A stretch of DNA of 64,000 bases from Pseudarthrobacter oxydans (GCF_034258515.1 NZ_CP139438.1:2728001-2792000), one strand, 5' to 3'; shown: positions 19,809 to 28,990, counted from the first letter of the stretch. Numbers and translations are program-made. Notes: generated by a model not told the origin, from the sequence alone.

Positions 19809-20621
19809 CTAGTTCTTGATCTCCAGAGACATTAGCATCCGCTGGACGTTGGCGAAGTCGCTGCTGTCACCGACGTACTGTGCGGCCTGGCCAAGAGTGT
19901 CGAATGCCTTGGCGGGTGCCACTTTTTCGTCTGGCGCGAATGCCCTGACGGCTACCAGGTCACCGAAGGAGTAGTCCCCCTTGCCGGCCGGGCCCCGGAT
20001 GACGTTGCGCAGTTCGCAGGCCTGGCCGTCCGCCCCGCCCACAAGGTTCGTGACCCCGTACGAGCCGAAGTACCGGTACCCCTGGATCACCCTGAACACA
20101 ACCCTGGGCGGAATGGTCCCCTCCCCGCCTTCGGCTTTCATGTCCGACGGCACGCTGCTGATCACGGTGTAGGGCCGCCGCGCGTCCTGCGGACATTCAG
20201 CGGACGACGGCGGGAGTCCCGTCCGCAGTGCCGCCATGAAGGTGCCGTCGGGCTTCTTCACCTCGACCTTCAAGGCCCCGGGCAGGGCACCCTCCTCCGG
20301 GGCCACCGACTGCGCTATCCACTCCTGCGGCAGCTCGAAACTCACGCTCTTTGCAGGGTCCGAGAAGGTTTTCCAGGCGGAAGCCGTGGCCACGGGCCCG
20401 GCCGTAGCGGACTCCGTGGCACCGGGCTTGGCGCTTCCGGAGGCCGTTGCTGACGCTGATGCTTCCGCCGGCGCGGTGGAGGCGGCCGCGGTGCCCGGCC
20501 CGCCAGGCTCCGCTGTCCATCCCGGCCCGCTGTTTGACGGTGTGGAGCATCCTGCCAGGAGCGCGCCGGCCACGAGCACTGATGCGCCCGCCAGGGCCCT
20601 TGATGTTGCCATGCCTTCCAT
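19809..20621 (-). CDS. Predicted lipoprotein, unknown function
   Basis: A 270-residue secreted protein. The signal segment SRALAGASVLVAGA leads to the lipobox LLAGC (Cys about residue 25). A Ser/Ala/Thr-rich linker runs to about residue 75, then a globular domain starts with FSDPAKSVSFELPQEWIAQS, reminiscent of the beta-rich region of Mog1/PsbP-like or lipoprotein LpqN-type folds; that resemblance is tentative. The start at 20621 fits a TAGGCT box 6 bases upstream; an ATG three codons in is the alternative. It has divergent transcription with the DUF1684 gene. Confidence 0.8.
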   Translation of the reverse strand: MEGMATSRALAGASVLVAGALLAGCSTPSNSGPGWTAEPGGPGTAAASTAPAEASASATASGSAKPGATESATAGPVATASAWKTFSDPAKSVSFELPQEWIAQSVAPEEGALPGALKVEVKKPDGTFMAALRTGLPPSSAECPQDARRPYTVISSVPSDMKAEGGEGTIPPRVVFRVIQGYRYFGSYGVTNLVGGADGQACELRNVIRGPAGKGDYSFGDLVAVRAFAPDEKVAPAKAFDTLGQAAQYVGDSSDFANVQRMLMSLEIKN

Positions 20622-20627
20622 GCAGCC

Positions 20628-20633
20628 AGCCTA
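20628..20633 (-). promoter_or_regulatory. -10 box of the lipoprotein gene, leaderless layout
   Basis: TAGGCT ends 6 bases before the ATG at 20621. Confidence 0.5.
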
Positions 20634-20752
20634 ACGGGACGCGGCAGCGTCGGGTCCTTTCCCCGGACGGTGTTTCGGCCTGCGCCGATGCGCGGAAGCC
20701 GTATGGCAGGGATGCGTGTCGTCGTCGGACGCGCAACTCCGGCGCCGGGGAC

Positions 20753-20758
20753 TAGGCT
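20753..20758 (+). promoter_or_regulatory. -10 box of the DUF1684 gene, leaderless layout
   Basis: TAGGCT ends 7 bases before the ATG at 20766. There is no Shine-Dalgarno sequence. Confidence 0.5.
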
Positions 20759-20765
20759 GGTGCTT

Positions 20766-21425
20766 ATGGAAGCCCACCACGGCACGGCCGAAGAAGATTT
20801 GGCGGACATTTCCGCCGTCGACATCGCCGACTGGCGCCTCCGGACCTTTGGCCTGTACGCCAATGTCCGCAAAGTCTCGGCCGAGAGTCCGGCGGAAGCG
20901 CATCTGTATTGGCGCCACCAGCGGGACCTCATGTTCGCCACGCACCCTGCATCCCCGCTGACTGCCGAGGAGAAAGCACGCTTCGGGGGCTTGAAGACTG
21001 CGGACTATGATCCGATTTTCCGTTTCCACGTTCCGCTGACCAAGGAAGGTGCCGGACGGGAAATGAGCATCGAAACCGGGACCGACGGCGTGGTGAACTT
21101 CGTCAGGATGGGCACGTTCGACCTCCCCGAGATGGGGCAGCTCGCCGTGTGGAAGCTGCGGGGCTACGGCGGCGGCATCTTCGTGCCCTTCCGCGACGCG
21201 ACCGCAGGCCAGCCCGGCGGAAGCTACGGGGCAGGCCGCTACCTCCTGGACACCATCAAGGGAGCCTTCCACGGCGTCCACGGGACAGGACCGGATGCCC
21301 CCTTTGTCCTGGACTTCAACTTTGCCTACAACCCGTCCTGCGCCTACAACGAGGCCTGGGCGTGCCCCCTGCCGGGCCCGTCAAACCGGCTGGCCGTGGA
21401 TATCCCCGTCGGAGAGCTCTACTAG
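20766..21425 (+). CDS. DUF1684 domain protein
   Basis: A 219-residue cytoplasmic protein of unknown function. The family signature is clear: YWRHQRDLMFATHPASPL, the central GGSYGAGRYLLDTIKGA, and the C-terminal DFNFAYNPSCAYNEAWACPL followed by PGPSNRLAVDIPVGE. The two conserved Cys in the last block and the invariant NPSCAY suggest a catalytic or metal site, but none is known to me. I chose the internal ATG (MEAHHGTAEED) because the upstream extension is not conserved and a -10 box lies 7 bases before it. Convergent with the cysteine desulfurase gene, 28 bases apart. Confidence 0.9.
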   Translation: MEAHHGTAEEDLADISAVDIADWRLRTFGLYANVRKVSAESPAEAHLYWRHQRDLMFATHPASPLTAEEKARFGGLKTADYDPIFRFHVPLTKEGAGREMSIETGTDGVVNFVRMGTFDLPEMGQLAVWKLRGYGGGIFVPFRDATAGQPGGSYGAGRYLLDTIKGAFHGVHGTGPDAPFVLDFNFAYNPSCAYNEAWACPLPGPSNRLAVDIPVGELY

Positions 21426-21453
21426 CAGGTCGCACCGGGGGCATCCGTAACGG

Positions 21454-22608
21454 CTAGGAGCCGAGGGTCCGCACGCTTGCCACTGCCTGCCGGACAGCTT
21501 TGGCGGCAACCGCCAGGTCCTCCCCCGCCACCGCGGCGTCAAAGCTGAACCTGACCGCTGTCTGGGCCACCTCAGCCTCGAACCCCATGGCCGTGAGGAC
21601 CGGCGACGGCGCATCGGACCCGGCTGCGCAGGCGGAGCCGCTCGAGCACACCACCCCTTGGCGCTCCAGTTCCAGGAGCACCGATTCGCCGCTGGTTCCG
21701 GGGAAGCAGAACGATGCCACGGAGGGCAGCCGCTCTGCGGGGTGCCCGGTCAGCACCGCCCCCGGTACCCCCGTGAGCACGGCGTCAATAAAGCTGTCCC
21801 GCAGGGCGGCCACCCGCCGTCGTTCTTCCTCCTGGCCGGCCTGGGCGAGTGCCAGCGCGGCGGCCAGCCCCACGGCACCTGCAACGTTCTCCGTCCCCGA
21901 ACGGCGGCCGCGCTCCTGGCCGCCGCCGTGGATCAGCGGCTCGATCCTGGTGCGGCCGCGGACGAAGAGCACCCCGCAGCCCTTGGGTGCCCCCAGTTTG
22001 TGGCCCGAAAGGCTCATCGCGTCAACGCCCAGCGCCCTGGTGTCAAGGGGCAGCCAGCCCGCCGCCTGCACTGCATCCGTATGGAAGGGAACCCCATGGC
22101 TGTGTGCTGCGGCGGCCAGTTCGGCGACCGGCTGGACCGTCCCCACTTCATTGTTGGCGTACATGATGCTGACCAGCGCGGTTTCCGGGCGCAGTACTGC
22201 GAGGAGCGCCTCGGGAGTGACCTGCCCGGTCCCGTCCACCGGCACCACGTCAACCTCGAAGGCGTGGAAGCGTGCCAGGTACCGTGCGGACTCCTCAACG
22301 GCCGGGTGTTCGACGCCGCTGATCACCACCCGGTTCAGCGCGGGGTCGGCTGCCTGCCGCGCCAGGGCAATGCCTTTAACGGCCAGGTTGTCCGCTTCGG
22401 TGCCGCCGGAGGTGAAGGTGACCTCACCGGGCCGGCAGCCCAGGACCGCTGCCACCGAGGCCCTTGCATCCGCGAGCGCCCTGGCAGCAGCCTCGCCCAG
22501 GGTGTGGTGGCTGGAGGGGTTTCCGAACTCGCCGGTCAGGTAGGGCCACATGGCGTCCAGGACCTCGCGGCGGACCGGGGTGGTGGCGGCAGCATCAAGG
22601 AAGATCAT
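21454..22608 (-). CDS. Cysteine desulfurase (NifS/IscS family) of the NAD operon
   Basis: A 384-residue PLP enzyme that takes sulfur from cysteine for Fe-S cluster building. The PLP lysine is in LSGHKLGAPKGCG (about residue 198) and the active Cys is in VCSSGSACAAGSDAPSP (about residue 325). It is the last gene of the nrtR-nadABC run, 7 bases after nadC. In other bacteria a nifS-like gene next to nadA/nadB serves NadA cluster assembly; here that role is inferred from position. The ATG gives MIFLDAAATTPVRREVL. Confidence 0.95.
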   Translation of the reverse strand: MIFLDAAATTPVRREVLDAMWPYLTGEFGNPSSHHTLGEAAARALADARASVAAVLGCRPGEVTFTSGGTEADNLAVKGIALARQAADPALNRVVISGVEHPAVEESARYLARFHAFEVDVVPVDGTGQVTPEALLAVLRPETALVSIMYANNEVGTVQPVAELAAAAHSHGVPFHTDAVQAAGWLPLDTRALGVDAMSLSGHKLGAPKGCGVLFVRGRTRIEPLIHGGGQERGRRSGTENVAGAVGLAAALALAQAGQEEERRRVAALRDSFIDAVLTGVPGAVLTGHPAERLPSVASFCFPGTSGESVLLELERQGVVCSSGSACAAGSDAPSPVLTAMGFEAEVAQTAVRFSFDAAVAGEDLAVAAKAVRQAVASVRTLGS

Positions 22609-22615
22609 GGTGTAT

Positions 22616-23503
22616 TCACCCGGCCGTCAGTTCCACGTCCAGGCCGAGGTCCAGCGCGGCCACCGTGTGGGTGAGCGCGCCAACGGAGATGACGTCCACC
22701 CCCGTGGCGGCAATTCCCGCGACGGTGGTGAGGTTGACGTTGCCGCTGGCCTCCACCCGTGCCCGGCCTGCAACCAGGGCAACGCCGGCGCGCAGCTCCT
22801 CCACGGTGAAGTTGTCCAGCATGATGGTGTCCACGCCTGCCGCCAGGACAGGTTCGATCTGGTCCATCCGGTCCACCTCGACCTCGAAGTGCGTGGTGTG
22901 CCCCAGCTGCGCCTTGGCGGCCAGGAGCAGTCCCGTGAGCCTGGCGGGGTCCCCTCCGGTCATGACGGCCAGGTGGTTGTCCTTGGCGAGAACCGCGTCC
23001 GACAGGCTGTACCGGTGGTTGGCGCCTCCCCCGCAGCGCACCGCGAAGCGCTCCAGGATCCGCAGTCCTGGGGTGGTCTTGCGGGTGTCGGTAATGCGGG
23101 CGGGCGTCCCTTCGGTGAGCTCGACGAATTCCGCGGTCCTGGTGGCGATCGCGGACATCCGCTGGACCAGGTTGAGGGCCACGCGTTCGGCAAGCAGTAC
23201 CGAGCGGGCCCGTCCGCTGACCCTCGCGAGGTGCGTGCCGGCGTCGAACCTGTCGCCGTCCCCCCGCAGCAGTTCCACGTCCGTGTCCGGGTCCACCAGC
23301 AGCATGGCGTCTCGGAACACGGTGGCGCCGCTGAAGACGCCGGGCACGCGGGCGTTCAGCACGGCGGTGGCGCGGGCTTCGGCGGGGATGAGCAGCTGGG
23401 AGGTGATGTCCCCCGCCGGAGCGTCTTCGGCGAAGGCGCGCTCCAGGATCTCCCGCACCGGCGCCGACGGCAGCGCCAGGTCAAGCAGGGTTGTTTCAGT
23501 CAT
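22616..23503 (-). CDS. nadC: Quinolinate phosphoribosyltransferase (decarboxylating)
   Basis: Converts quinolinate and PRPP to nicotinate mononucleotide, the third step of NAD synthesis. The protein has 295 residues. Typical motifs are SGRARSVLLAERVALNLVQR, then TRKTTPGLRILERFAVRCGG, HRYSLSDAVLAKDNHLAV, and FEVEVDRMDQIEPVLAAG with the phosphate-binding ISVGALTH near the end. Its start overlaps the nadB end by 8 bases, so translation is coupled. Confidence 0.97.
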   Translation of the reverse strand: MTETTLLDLALPSAPVREILERAFAEDAPAGDITSQLLIPAEARATAVLNARVPGVFSGATVFRDAMLLVDPDTDVELLRGDGDRFDAGTHLARVSGRARSVLLAERVALNLVQRMSAIATRTAEFVELTEGTPARITDTRKTTPGLRILERFAVRCGGGANHRYSLSDAVLAKDNHLAVMTGGDPARLTGLLLAAKAQLGHTTHFEVEVDRMDQIEPVLAAGVDTIMLDNFTVEELRAGVALVAGRARVEASGNVNLTTVAGIAATGVDVISVGALTHTVAALDLGLDVELTAG

Positions 23504-25304
23504 GGAGGATGCTCACTTTCGGGCGGTTCGGGTACGTGGTGTCGAATTCTTCCCTGATGCCGGAAGCATCCTCCGGGCAATCGCTGCGGTAATGGGCGCC
23601 CAAGGACTCCTGGCGTTCCTGGGCCGCAGCCACCAGGAGCTGCGCTGCCAGGAGCAGGTTCCGGTCCTCATGCAGTCGGGCGTCCGCAGAAGGGGCAACA
23701 GTGCCGGGACGAACGACGGCGGCCCACCGCCCCAGGGTGTCCCCCGCTTCCCGGAGCAGCTCCCCGGAGCGAAGCACCCCGGCCTTGGCAGTCATCATCC
23801 GGCGCAGGGCCTCACGGGAGAACGGCTCACTCCCCCCACCGAAGTTGGACGGCCGGCTCCCACCCGGAGCAGCTGATGCGGCCGGCTCGCCTACTAAAAC
23901 AGCAGGGAAGGTGCCGGCGTCCATAGTTTCTCGGGGCAGCGGTGCGGAAGCGTGCGTCAAGGGGAGGCCGCCCGCGGCCGAGGCAGCACGCGGAGCATCG
24001 GTGCCCCGAGGGGGCGCACCGCCGTCGTCACCTGCCAGGAAGTGTTCAACAGCGCGGCGGCCGAAGACGAGTCCCTCCAGGAGGGAGTTGCTGGCCAGCC
24101 GGTTTGCCCCTTGGACCCCGGTGCACGCAACTTCCCCGGCCGCATACAGTCCTGGAACAGTGGTGCGGCCGTGGAGGTCGGTAAGGACTCCGCCCATCCA
24201 GTAGTGGGCCGCGGGTGCCACCGGAACGAGTTCGCGGGTCCAGTCGATGCCGGCGTCGAGGGTCCTCTGCGTGAGGGTGGGGAACCGCTTCGCCAGGAAT
24301 CCGGGACCCTTGGCTTGCTCAATGACGCGTGCGTCGAGGTAGACGTGGCCGTTGGGATCGCCGAGCTTGGCAAGGTGCAGGGCAATGCTGCGGGAGACCA
24401 CGTCGCGGGGGGCGAGTTCGGCGCCGGGGTGGTAGGCCCGCATGAATCGCTTCCCGTTGCCATCGACGAGGACGGCTCCTTCGCCGCGGACGGCTTCGGA
24501 GATGAGGAGCGGATCCTGGTCCAGCCCGCGGGCGGTGCCCGGGCCCGGGGTGCCGGCGCCGGGCACCAGGCAGGTGGGGTGGAACTGGAAGAATTCCAGG
24601 TCGGACACTGCTGCCCCGCTGCGGACGGCGAGCGCAAGGCCGTCGGCGGTGGCCACCGCGGGGTTGGTGGTCTGGGCAAACAACTGGCCTGCTCCGCCGG
24701 TGGCGAGCAGCACGGCGTCCCCGCGCAGTGTGAGTGTCCGGCCGTCCTGCAGGAACTCGACGCCCTTGACGTGGCCGTCCGTTTGCCGGAGGGCTGTGGC
24801 GTGGGCGCCGGTATGAAGTGCCAGGGAACCGCCTGCCTGCCGGGCCAGCACTGCACGGATCAGGGCCGCGGCCACCTTCGCGCCTGTGGCGTCGCCGCCC
24901 GCGTGCAGGATCCGCGGGGCGGAATGGGCGGCTTCCAGCCCCAATGCCGGGCCGCCGTCTGTACCGGGATCAAAGACCACGCCGAACCGTTCCAGCCCGG
25001 CAATGTCCCTGCGGGCCTCCGTGCACATGAGCCGGACTGCCTCTTCGTTGCAGTGTCCCGCACCTGCCTGGAGGGTGTCGGCAATGTGGGCCGCAACGGT
25101 GTCCCCGGGGGTGGGCTCGTCCAGCACGGCTGAGATGCCGCCCTGGGCGTACCAGGTGTTGCTCTCGCAAAGCTGGCCCTTGCTCAGCAGCACCACGTCT
25201 GCCCCGGCGTCGGCCGCCAGCAGTGCGGCGTAAAGTCCGGCAATACCGCTGCCGACGACGACCAGCCGCCGGCGCGTGCCGGGCACAATGGGCGCGGCGG
25301 ACAT
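23496..25304 (-). CDS. nadB: L-aspartate oxidase
   Basis: FAD enzyme that oxidises L-aspartate to iminoaspartate, the substrate of NadA. The protein has 602 residues, about 60 more than usual. The FAD motif LVVVGSGIAGLYAALLAADAG begins at about residue 15. QGGISAVLDEPTPGDTVAAH and NRLASNSLLEGLVFGRRA are family signatures. The excess lies after the latter motif, in a Gly/Ala/Pro-rich insert (about residues 415-485) before the C-terminal helical domain. The ATG (MSAAPIVPG) overlaps the nadA stop by one base (TAATG). The longer open frame upstream only shadows nadA. Confidence 0.96.
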   Translation of the reverse strand: MSAAPIVPGTRRRLVVVGSGIAGLYAALLAADAGADVVLLSKGQLCESNTWYAQGGISAVLDEPTPGDTVAAHIADTLQAGAGHCNEEAVRLMCTEARRDIAGLERFGVVFDPGTDGGPALGLEAAHSAPRILHAGGDATGAKVAAALIRAVLARQAGGSLALHTGAHATALRQTDGHVKGVEFLQDGRTLTLRGDAVLLATGGAGQLFAQTTNPAVATADGLALAVRSGAAVSDLEFFQFHPTCLVPGAGTPGPGTARGLDQDPLLISEAVRGEGAVLVDGNGKRFMRAYHPGAELAPRDVVSRSIALHLAKLGDPNGHVYLDARVIEQAKGPGFLAKRFPTLTQRTLDAGIDWTRELVPVAPAAHYWMGGVLTDLHGRTTVPGLYAAGEVACTGVQGANRLASNSLLEGLVFGRRAVEHFLAGDDGGAPPRGTDAPRAASAAGGLPLTHASAPLPRETMDAGTFPAVLVGEPAASAAPGGSRPSNFGGGSEPFSREALRRMMTAKAGVLRSGELLREAGDTLGRWAAVVRPGTVAPSADARLHEDRNLLLAAQLLVAAAQERQESLGAHYRSDCPEDASGIREEFDTTYPNRPKVSILHD

Positions 25305-26608
25305 TATGGCCTGGCGGCGAGCATGCGCTCGAGCGCGGTCCGTGCATGGTCCTGGACGGAGTCCGCCACCGTGATCCGGTTGACGATCCGCCCGGCCACC
25401 AGTTCCTCCAGCACCCAGGCAAGGTAGCCCGGGTGGATGCGGTACATGGTGGAGCAGGGGCAGATCACGGGATCCAGGCAGAAGATGGTGTGCTGCGGGT
25501 ATTCGGCGGCAAGCCGGTTCACCATGTTGATCTCTGTGCCGATGGCAAAAGTGGTGGGTTCCGTGGCCGCGGCGATGGCCTTCCTGATGAAGTCGGTGGA
25601 GCCGGCCGAATCGGCAGCGTCCACCACCTCCATGGGGCACTCCGGGTGCACGATCACCTGGACGCCGGGGAAGTCGGCGCGGGCTTTCTCGATCTGGGCC
25701 ACGGTGAAGCGCTTGTGCACCGAGCAGAACCCGTGCCACAGGATGACGCGGGAATCGAGCAGCGCCTGCTCGTCGTTGCCGCCCAGGTCCTTGCGCGGAT
25801 TCCACATGGGCATCTGCTCCAGCGGCACGCCCAGGGCCTTGGCAGTGTTGCGGCCCAGGTGCTGGTCCGGGAAGAACAGCACCCGCCGGGCGCGCTGGAA
25901 CGCCCACTCAAGGACCGTCCTGGCGTTGGAGGAGGTGCAGACGATGCCGCCGCGCTCGCCGCAGAAGGCCTTCAGCGCGGCGGAGGAATTCATGTAGGTG
26001 ACGGGGATGACCGGAACCCGGCCCTCGGCGTCGGGCTCCGTGCCGTAAATCTCCTCAAGCTGCTCCCAGCACTCAGCCACGGAGTCGGCGTCGGCCATGT
26101 CCGCCATGGAGCAGCCGGCCGCCAGGTTGGGCAGGACGACGGCCTGCCCGGGGGCGGAGAGGATGTCAGCGGTTTCGGCCATGAAGTGGACGCCACAGAA
26201 AACGATCGCCTCTGCGTCCGGACGGGTGAGTGCGGCGTTGGCCAGCTGGAAGGAGTCGCCCACGAAGTCGGCGTACTGGATCACTTCATCGCGCTGGTAG
26301 AAGTGCCCCAGGATGACGGCCCGGTCCCCCAGCGCAGCCTTCGCGGCCAGGATCCTTTCGCCCAGCTCGGCGTCGCTGGCCAGTTTGTATTCCTCGGGCA
26401 GCTGGCCCTGGCGGGGGGTGGCGGCGGGAGCCACGTCCGCACTGGAGGCACCCGGGCCGTAGGCGGGAACGCCGGTGAGCGCCTCGGCAAGGTCGTAGTC
26501 CCAGGGGCCCTTGGCCAGGGCCGGGCTGCAGGTGCTGCCCTTTGCGGTGGCGCCGTTTTCGGCCTGCTCGCGCGTGATCAGCTGGATTGCCGTGTTGACG
26601 CTGCTCAT
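25304..26608 (-). CDS. nadA: Quinolinate synthase
   Basis: Fe-S enzyme that condenses iminoaspartate with dihydroxyacetone phosphate to quinolinate. The protein has 434 residues. Three cluster Cys candidates are in VFCGVHFMAET, HPECPMEVV and LDPVICPCSTMYRIHPGYL; NSSAALKAFCGERGGIVCTSSNA is also typical. The first ~80 residues form an extension before the core, as in other actinobacterial NadA. The ATG overlaps the nrtR stop by 4 bases (ATGA), so the regulator and first enzyme are translated together. Confidence 0.97.
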   Translation of the reverse strand: MSSVNTAIQLITREQAENGATAKGSTCSPALAKGPWDYDLAEALTGVPAYGPGASSADVAPAATPRQGQLPEEYKLASDAELGERILAAKAALGDRAVILGHFYQRDEVIQYADFVGDSFQLANAALTRPDAEAIVFCGVHFMAETADILSAPGQAVVLPNLAAGCSMADMADADSVAECWEQLEEIYGTEPDAEGRVPVIPVTYMNSSAALKAFCGERGGIVCTSSNARTVLEWAFQRARRVLFFPDQHLGRNTAKALGVPLEQMPMWNPRKDLGGNDEQALLDSRVILWHGFCSVHKRFTVAQIEKARADFPGVQVIVHPECPMEVVDAADSAGSTDFIRKAIAAATEPTTFAIGTEINMVNRLAAEYPQHTIFCLDPVICPCSTMYRIHPGYLAWVLEELVAGRIVNRITVADSVQDHARTALERMLAARP

Positions 26609-27315
26609 GGTGTGCTCCTGTTGTCTGGGTCAAGGCCGGGCCGGCCGGTAAAGCGGTAGAGGCGCGGTGGACGGTGCTTGCCGCCCTGGAGGTACTCGCC
26701 CGTTTCCTCTATTTCGGGGGTGGACTTGAGCTGCCTGCGGAAGTTCGCCGGATCCAACTCGCGGTCCAGGACGGCTTCGTAAACCTCCCGCACCTGGGCA
26801 AGGGTGAAGTATTCCCCCAGCAGGTGGTAGGCCACGGAGCCGTAGGCCAACTTGTTGCGCAGCCGCCACAACGCGTAGTCCACGATCGCGTTGTGGTCAA
26901 AGGCGAGTTCGCCAAGGCGGTCCGCACGGAACCACCGGACGTTCTCGGACTCATCCGCGAGCGCGGCTTCGGTCGGCTGGACCAGGGCCCAGTAGACGAT
27001 CGAAACCACGCGCTGGGTGGGTGAGCGGTGAAGCCCGCCGAACGCGTACAACTGCTCCAGGTAGCTGGGGGCAAGTCCTGTTGTCTCCCTCAGGTTCCGT
27101 GAGGCCGCGTCCTGGAGCGACTCCGCGTGGCTCAGCGGGCCGCCCGGCAGCGCCCATAGTCCTTTGAAGGGTTCCCGGATCCTTCGCACCAGCGGCAGCC
27201 AGAGCGTAGGGCGCCCGGATTTTTCACTGGGGCGGAGCGCGAAGATGACCGTGGAGATGGCCAGCGACGGCGGCGCGGCCTGGCGCTCGGAGACGTTGGC
27301 AGAACTGGAGTACAT
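26605..27315 (-). CDS. nrtR: NrtR-type transcriptional regulator of NAD synthesis (Nudix fold plus winged helix)
   Basis: A 236-residue protein. The N-terminal Nudix-like domain reads LWLPLVRRIREPFKGLWALP with GGPLSHAESLQDAASRNLRETTGL, a degenerate Nudix box. The C-terminal winged-helix region has FTLAQVREVYEAVLDRELDPANFRRQL, the NrtR hallmark. NrtR represses NAD genes and is released by ADP-ribose or related ligands. Its place as first gene of nadA-nadB-nadC-desulfurase agrees. I chose the ATG giving MYSSSANVSERQ because AAAGGCGG lies before it; a TTG 42 bases upstream is an alternative. A 25-bp palindrome lies 56 bases upstream. Confidence 0.9.
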   Translation of the reverse strand: MYSSSANVSERQAAPPSLAISTVIFALRPSEKSGRPTLWLPLVRRIREPFKGLWALPGGPLSHAESLQDAASRNLRETTGLAPSYLEQLYAFGGLHRSPTQRVVSIVYWALVQPTEAALADESENVRWFRADRLGELAFDHNAIVDYALWRLRNKLAYGSVAYHLLGEYFTLAQVREVYEAVLDRELDPANFRRQLKSTPEIEETGEYLQGGKHRPPRLYRFTGRPGLDPDNRSTP

Positions 27316-27370
27316 GTCCCACCGCCTTTCCGGGGACCAGGGGCTCGCCCTCCGCAAAGGCGCCCGACTG

Positions 27371-27395
27371 AGTTATGGTCATTTTGACCAAAACT
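27371..27395. promoter_or_regulatory. Candidate NrtR operator
   Basis: A 25-bp palindrome: inner arms TGGTCA and TGACCA around TTT, one mismatched pair, then AGTT and AACT. It begins one base downstream of a TAGAAT -10 box on the minus strand (27397-27402), so it covers the likely start of the nrtR-nad transcript, as expected of a repressor site. Confidence 0.7.
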
Positions 27396-27396
27396 A

Positions 27397-27402
27397 ATTC
27401 TA
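27397..27402 (-). promoter_or_regulatory. Candidate -10 box of the nrtR-nad operon
   Basis: TAGAAT on the minus strand, adjacent to the palindrome. No good -35 is seen. Confidence 0.45.
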
Positions 27403-27559
27403 CGGCCTGCCGCTCCATAAACGCCAACTATTTCGGAAGTTTGCCGTCCCGGGGTTCCCGCCGCCCGGGGGCATCAAATTCCGCTGCGGGACCGTAAACG
27501 GTAAATTCAAGAGGTCCCACAAGGCGGCACCATCCAAACCCCAAGAAGGTTCACGGCAC

Positions 27560-28990
27560 ATGACGATGAAGTCCACCACAGCCCGGCCCACCGGAAAGCC
27601 CGCGCATCCTCCCCACAGCATGAAGCCCCGGCAGCTGACCATGATGGGGCTCGGCAGCGCCATCGGCGCCGGCCTGTTCCTGGGCTCGGGCGCGGGAGTG
27701 CAGGCCGCCGGCCCCGCCGTCCTCATTTCCTACCTGGTGGCCGGCACCCTGATCATCCTGGTCATGTGGGCCCTGGGCGAAATGGCTGCCGCGAACCCCA
27801 ACAGCGGCGCCTTCTCCGTTTACGCGGAACGCGCTTTGGGGAAGACGGCCGGCGCCACGATCGGCTGGCTCTGGTGGCTCCAGCTCGTGGTGGTGATCGC
27901 CGCCGAAGCGCTGGGGGCAGCCGCACTCCTCTTCTCCGTCTGGCCGGTCATTCCAGTGTGGGCGCTGGCACTGGTGTTCATGGTGGTTTTTACCGGCATC
28001 AACCTCGCGGGGGCCCGGAACTTCGGCGAGTTCGAGTTCTGGTTCGCCATCCTCAAAGTTGCCGCGATCGTGCTGTTCCTGGCCGTGGGTGCCGTCCTCC
28101 TCCTGGGCCTGCTGCCCGTCACATCACCCGGACTGTCCAATATCACCGGCGACTTTGCGCCGCAGGGCCTGGGCGGCATTGCGTCCGCACTCTTCGTGGT
28201 CATCTTCGCGTTCGGCGGGACGGAGATTGTGTCCGTTGCCGCGGCCGAAACACAGGATCCGGAGCGGAGCGTGGCCAAGGCCATCCGCACTGTTGTCTGG
28301 CGCATCCTGGTGTTCTATATCGGCTCCGTGTTCGTCATCGCCGCCGTCCTTCCGGCCACCTCGGAAAGCCTCGCCTCACCCTTCGCCGGCGTGCTGGACG
28401 CGGCGCGAATCCCCGGCGCCGGAACGGCGATCACCCTGGTGGCCGTCGTCGCACTCCTCTCCGCACTGAACGCCAATCTCTACGGGGCGTCCCGGATGGC
28501 CTACTCCCTCGCACAGCGCTCCGCAGCGCCCCGCATCCTCACCCGCCTGGGCGGCGCCAACGTCCCCATGCTCGCGGTGGGGGTATCGGTCGCCTTCGGT
28601 TTCATCGCCACCGTCCTGGAGCTGCTGTTCCCCGAACGGATCCTTCCGGCCCTGTTCCAGCTGGTGGGCTCCACCTGCCTGGTGGTCTGGGGAAGCGCCC
28701 TCGTCTCCCAGCTGATCCTGCGGCGGCGGGCGGACCGGGCAGGAATTCCGCTGCCCCTTCGGATGAAGGGTTTCCCCGGGCTGACCATCCTGGGACTTGT
28801 CCTGCTGGCCGTCATTTTCGCTGTGGGGTTCAGCGCGGAAGAGAGCCGCCTCCAGCTCTTCAGCACCTTTGCCCTTATCGCCGGGATTGCCCTGGCCTGC
28901 GCGGCGGGCGCCCGGCTCACCGCCCGGACCCGCCGCCCGGAGGCTGCCGCCGGTGAGGGGAAACAGCCGGGCGGCCGGCAGGTAGAGTAA
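27560..28990 (+). CDS. Amino acid permease (APC superfamily)
   Basis: A 476-residue integral membrane protein with about 12 helices. The first helix carries the substrate-binding motif GLGSAIGAGLFLGSGAG (about residues 31-47), and helix 6 begins FAFGGTEIVSVAAAETQDPE, both typical of amino acid/polyamine/GABA permeases. The substrate is not determinable; members of this subgroup carry aromatic, branched or polar amino acids. AAGAAGG precedes the ATG. It is divergent from nrtR; the 243-base gap holds the palindrome near the nrtR side. Confidence 0.92.
   Translation: MTMKSTTARPTGKPAHPPHSMKPRQLTMMGLGSAIGAGLFLGSGAGVQAAGPAVLISYLVAGTLIILVMWALGEMAAANPNSGAFSVYAERALGKTAGATIGWLWWLQLVVVIAAEALGAAALLFSVWPVIPVWALALVFMVVFTGINLAGARNFGEFEFWFAILKVAAIVLFLAVGAVLLLGLLPVTSPGLSNITGDFAPQGLGGIASALFVVIFAFGGTEIVSVAAAETQDPERSVAKAIRTVVWRILVFYIGSVFVIAAVLPATSESLASPFAGVLDAARIPGAGTAITLVAVVALLSALNANLYGASRMAYSLAQRSAAPRILTRLGGANVPMLAVGVSVAFGFIATVLELLFPERILPALFQLVGSTCLVVWGSALVSQLILRRRADRAGIPLPLRMKGFPGLTILGLVLLAVIFAVGFSAEESRLQLFSTFALIAGIALACAAGARLTARTRRPEAAAGEGKQPGGRQVE

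Noticed and set aside
25305..25907. N-terminal extension of nadB
   Set aside because: The extra codons are the nadA sequence in another phase; the FAD motif starts just after the internal ATG.
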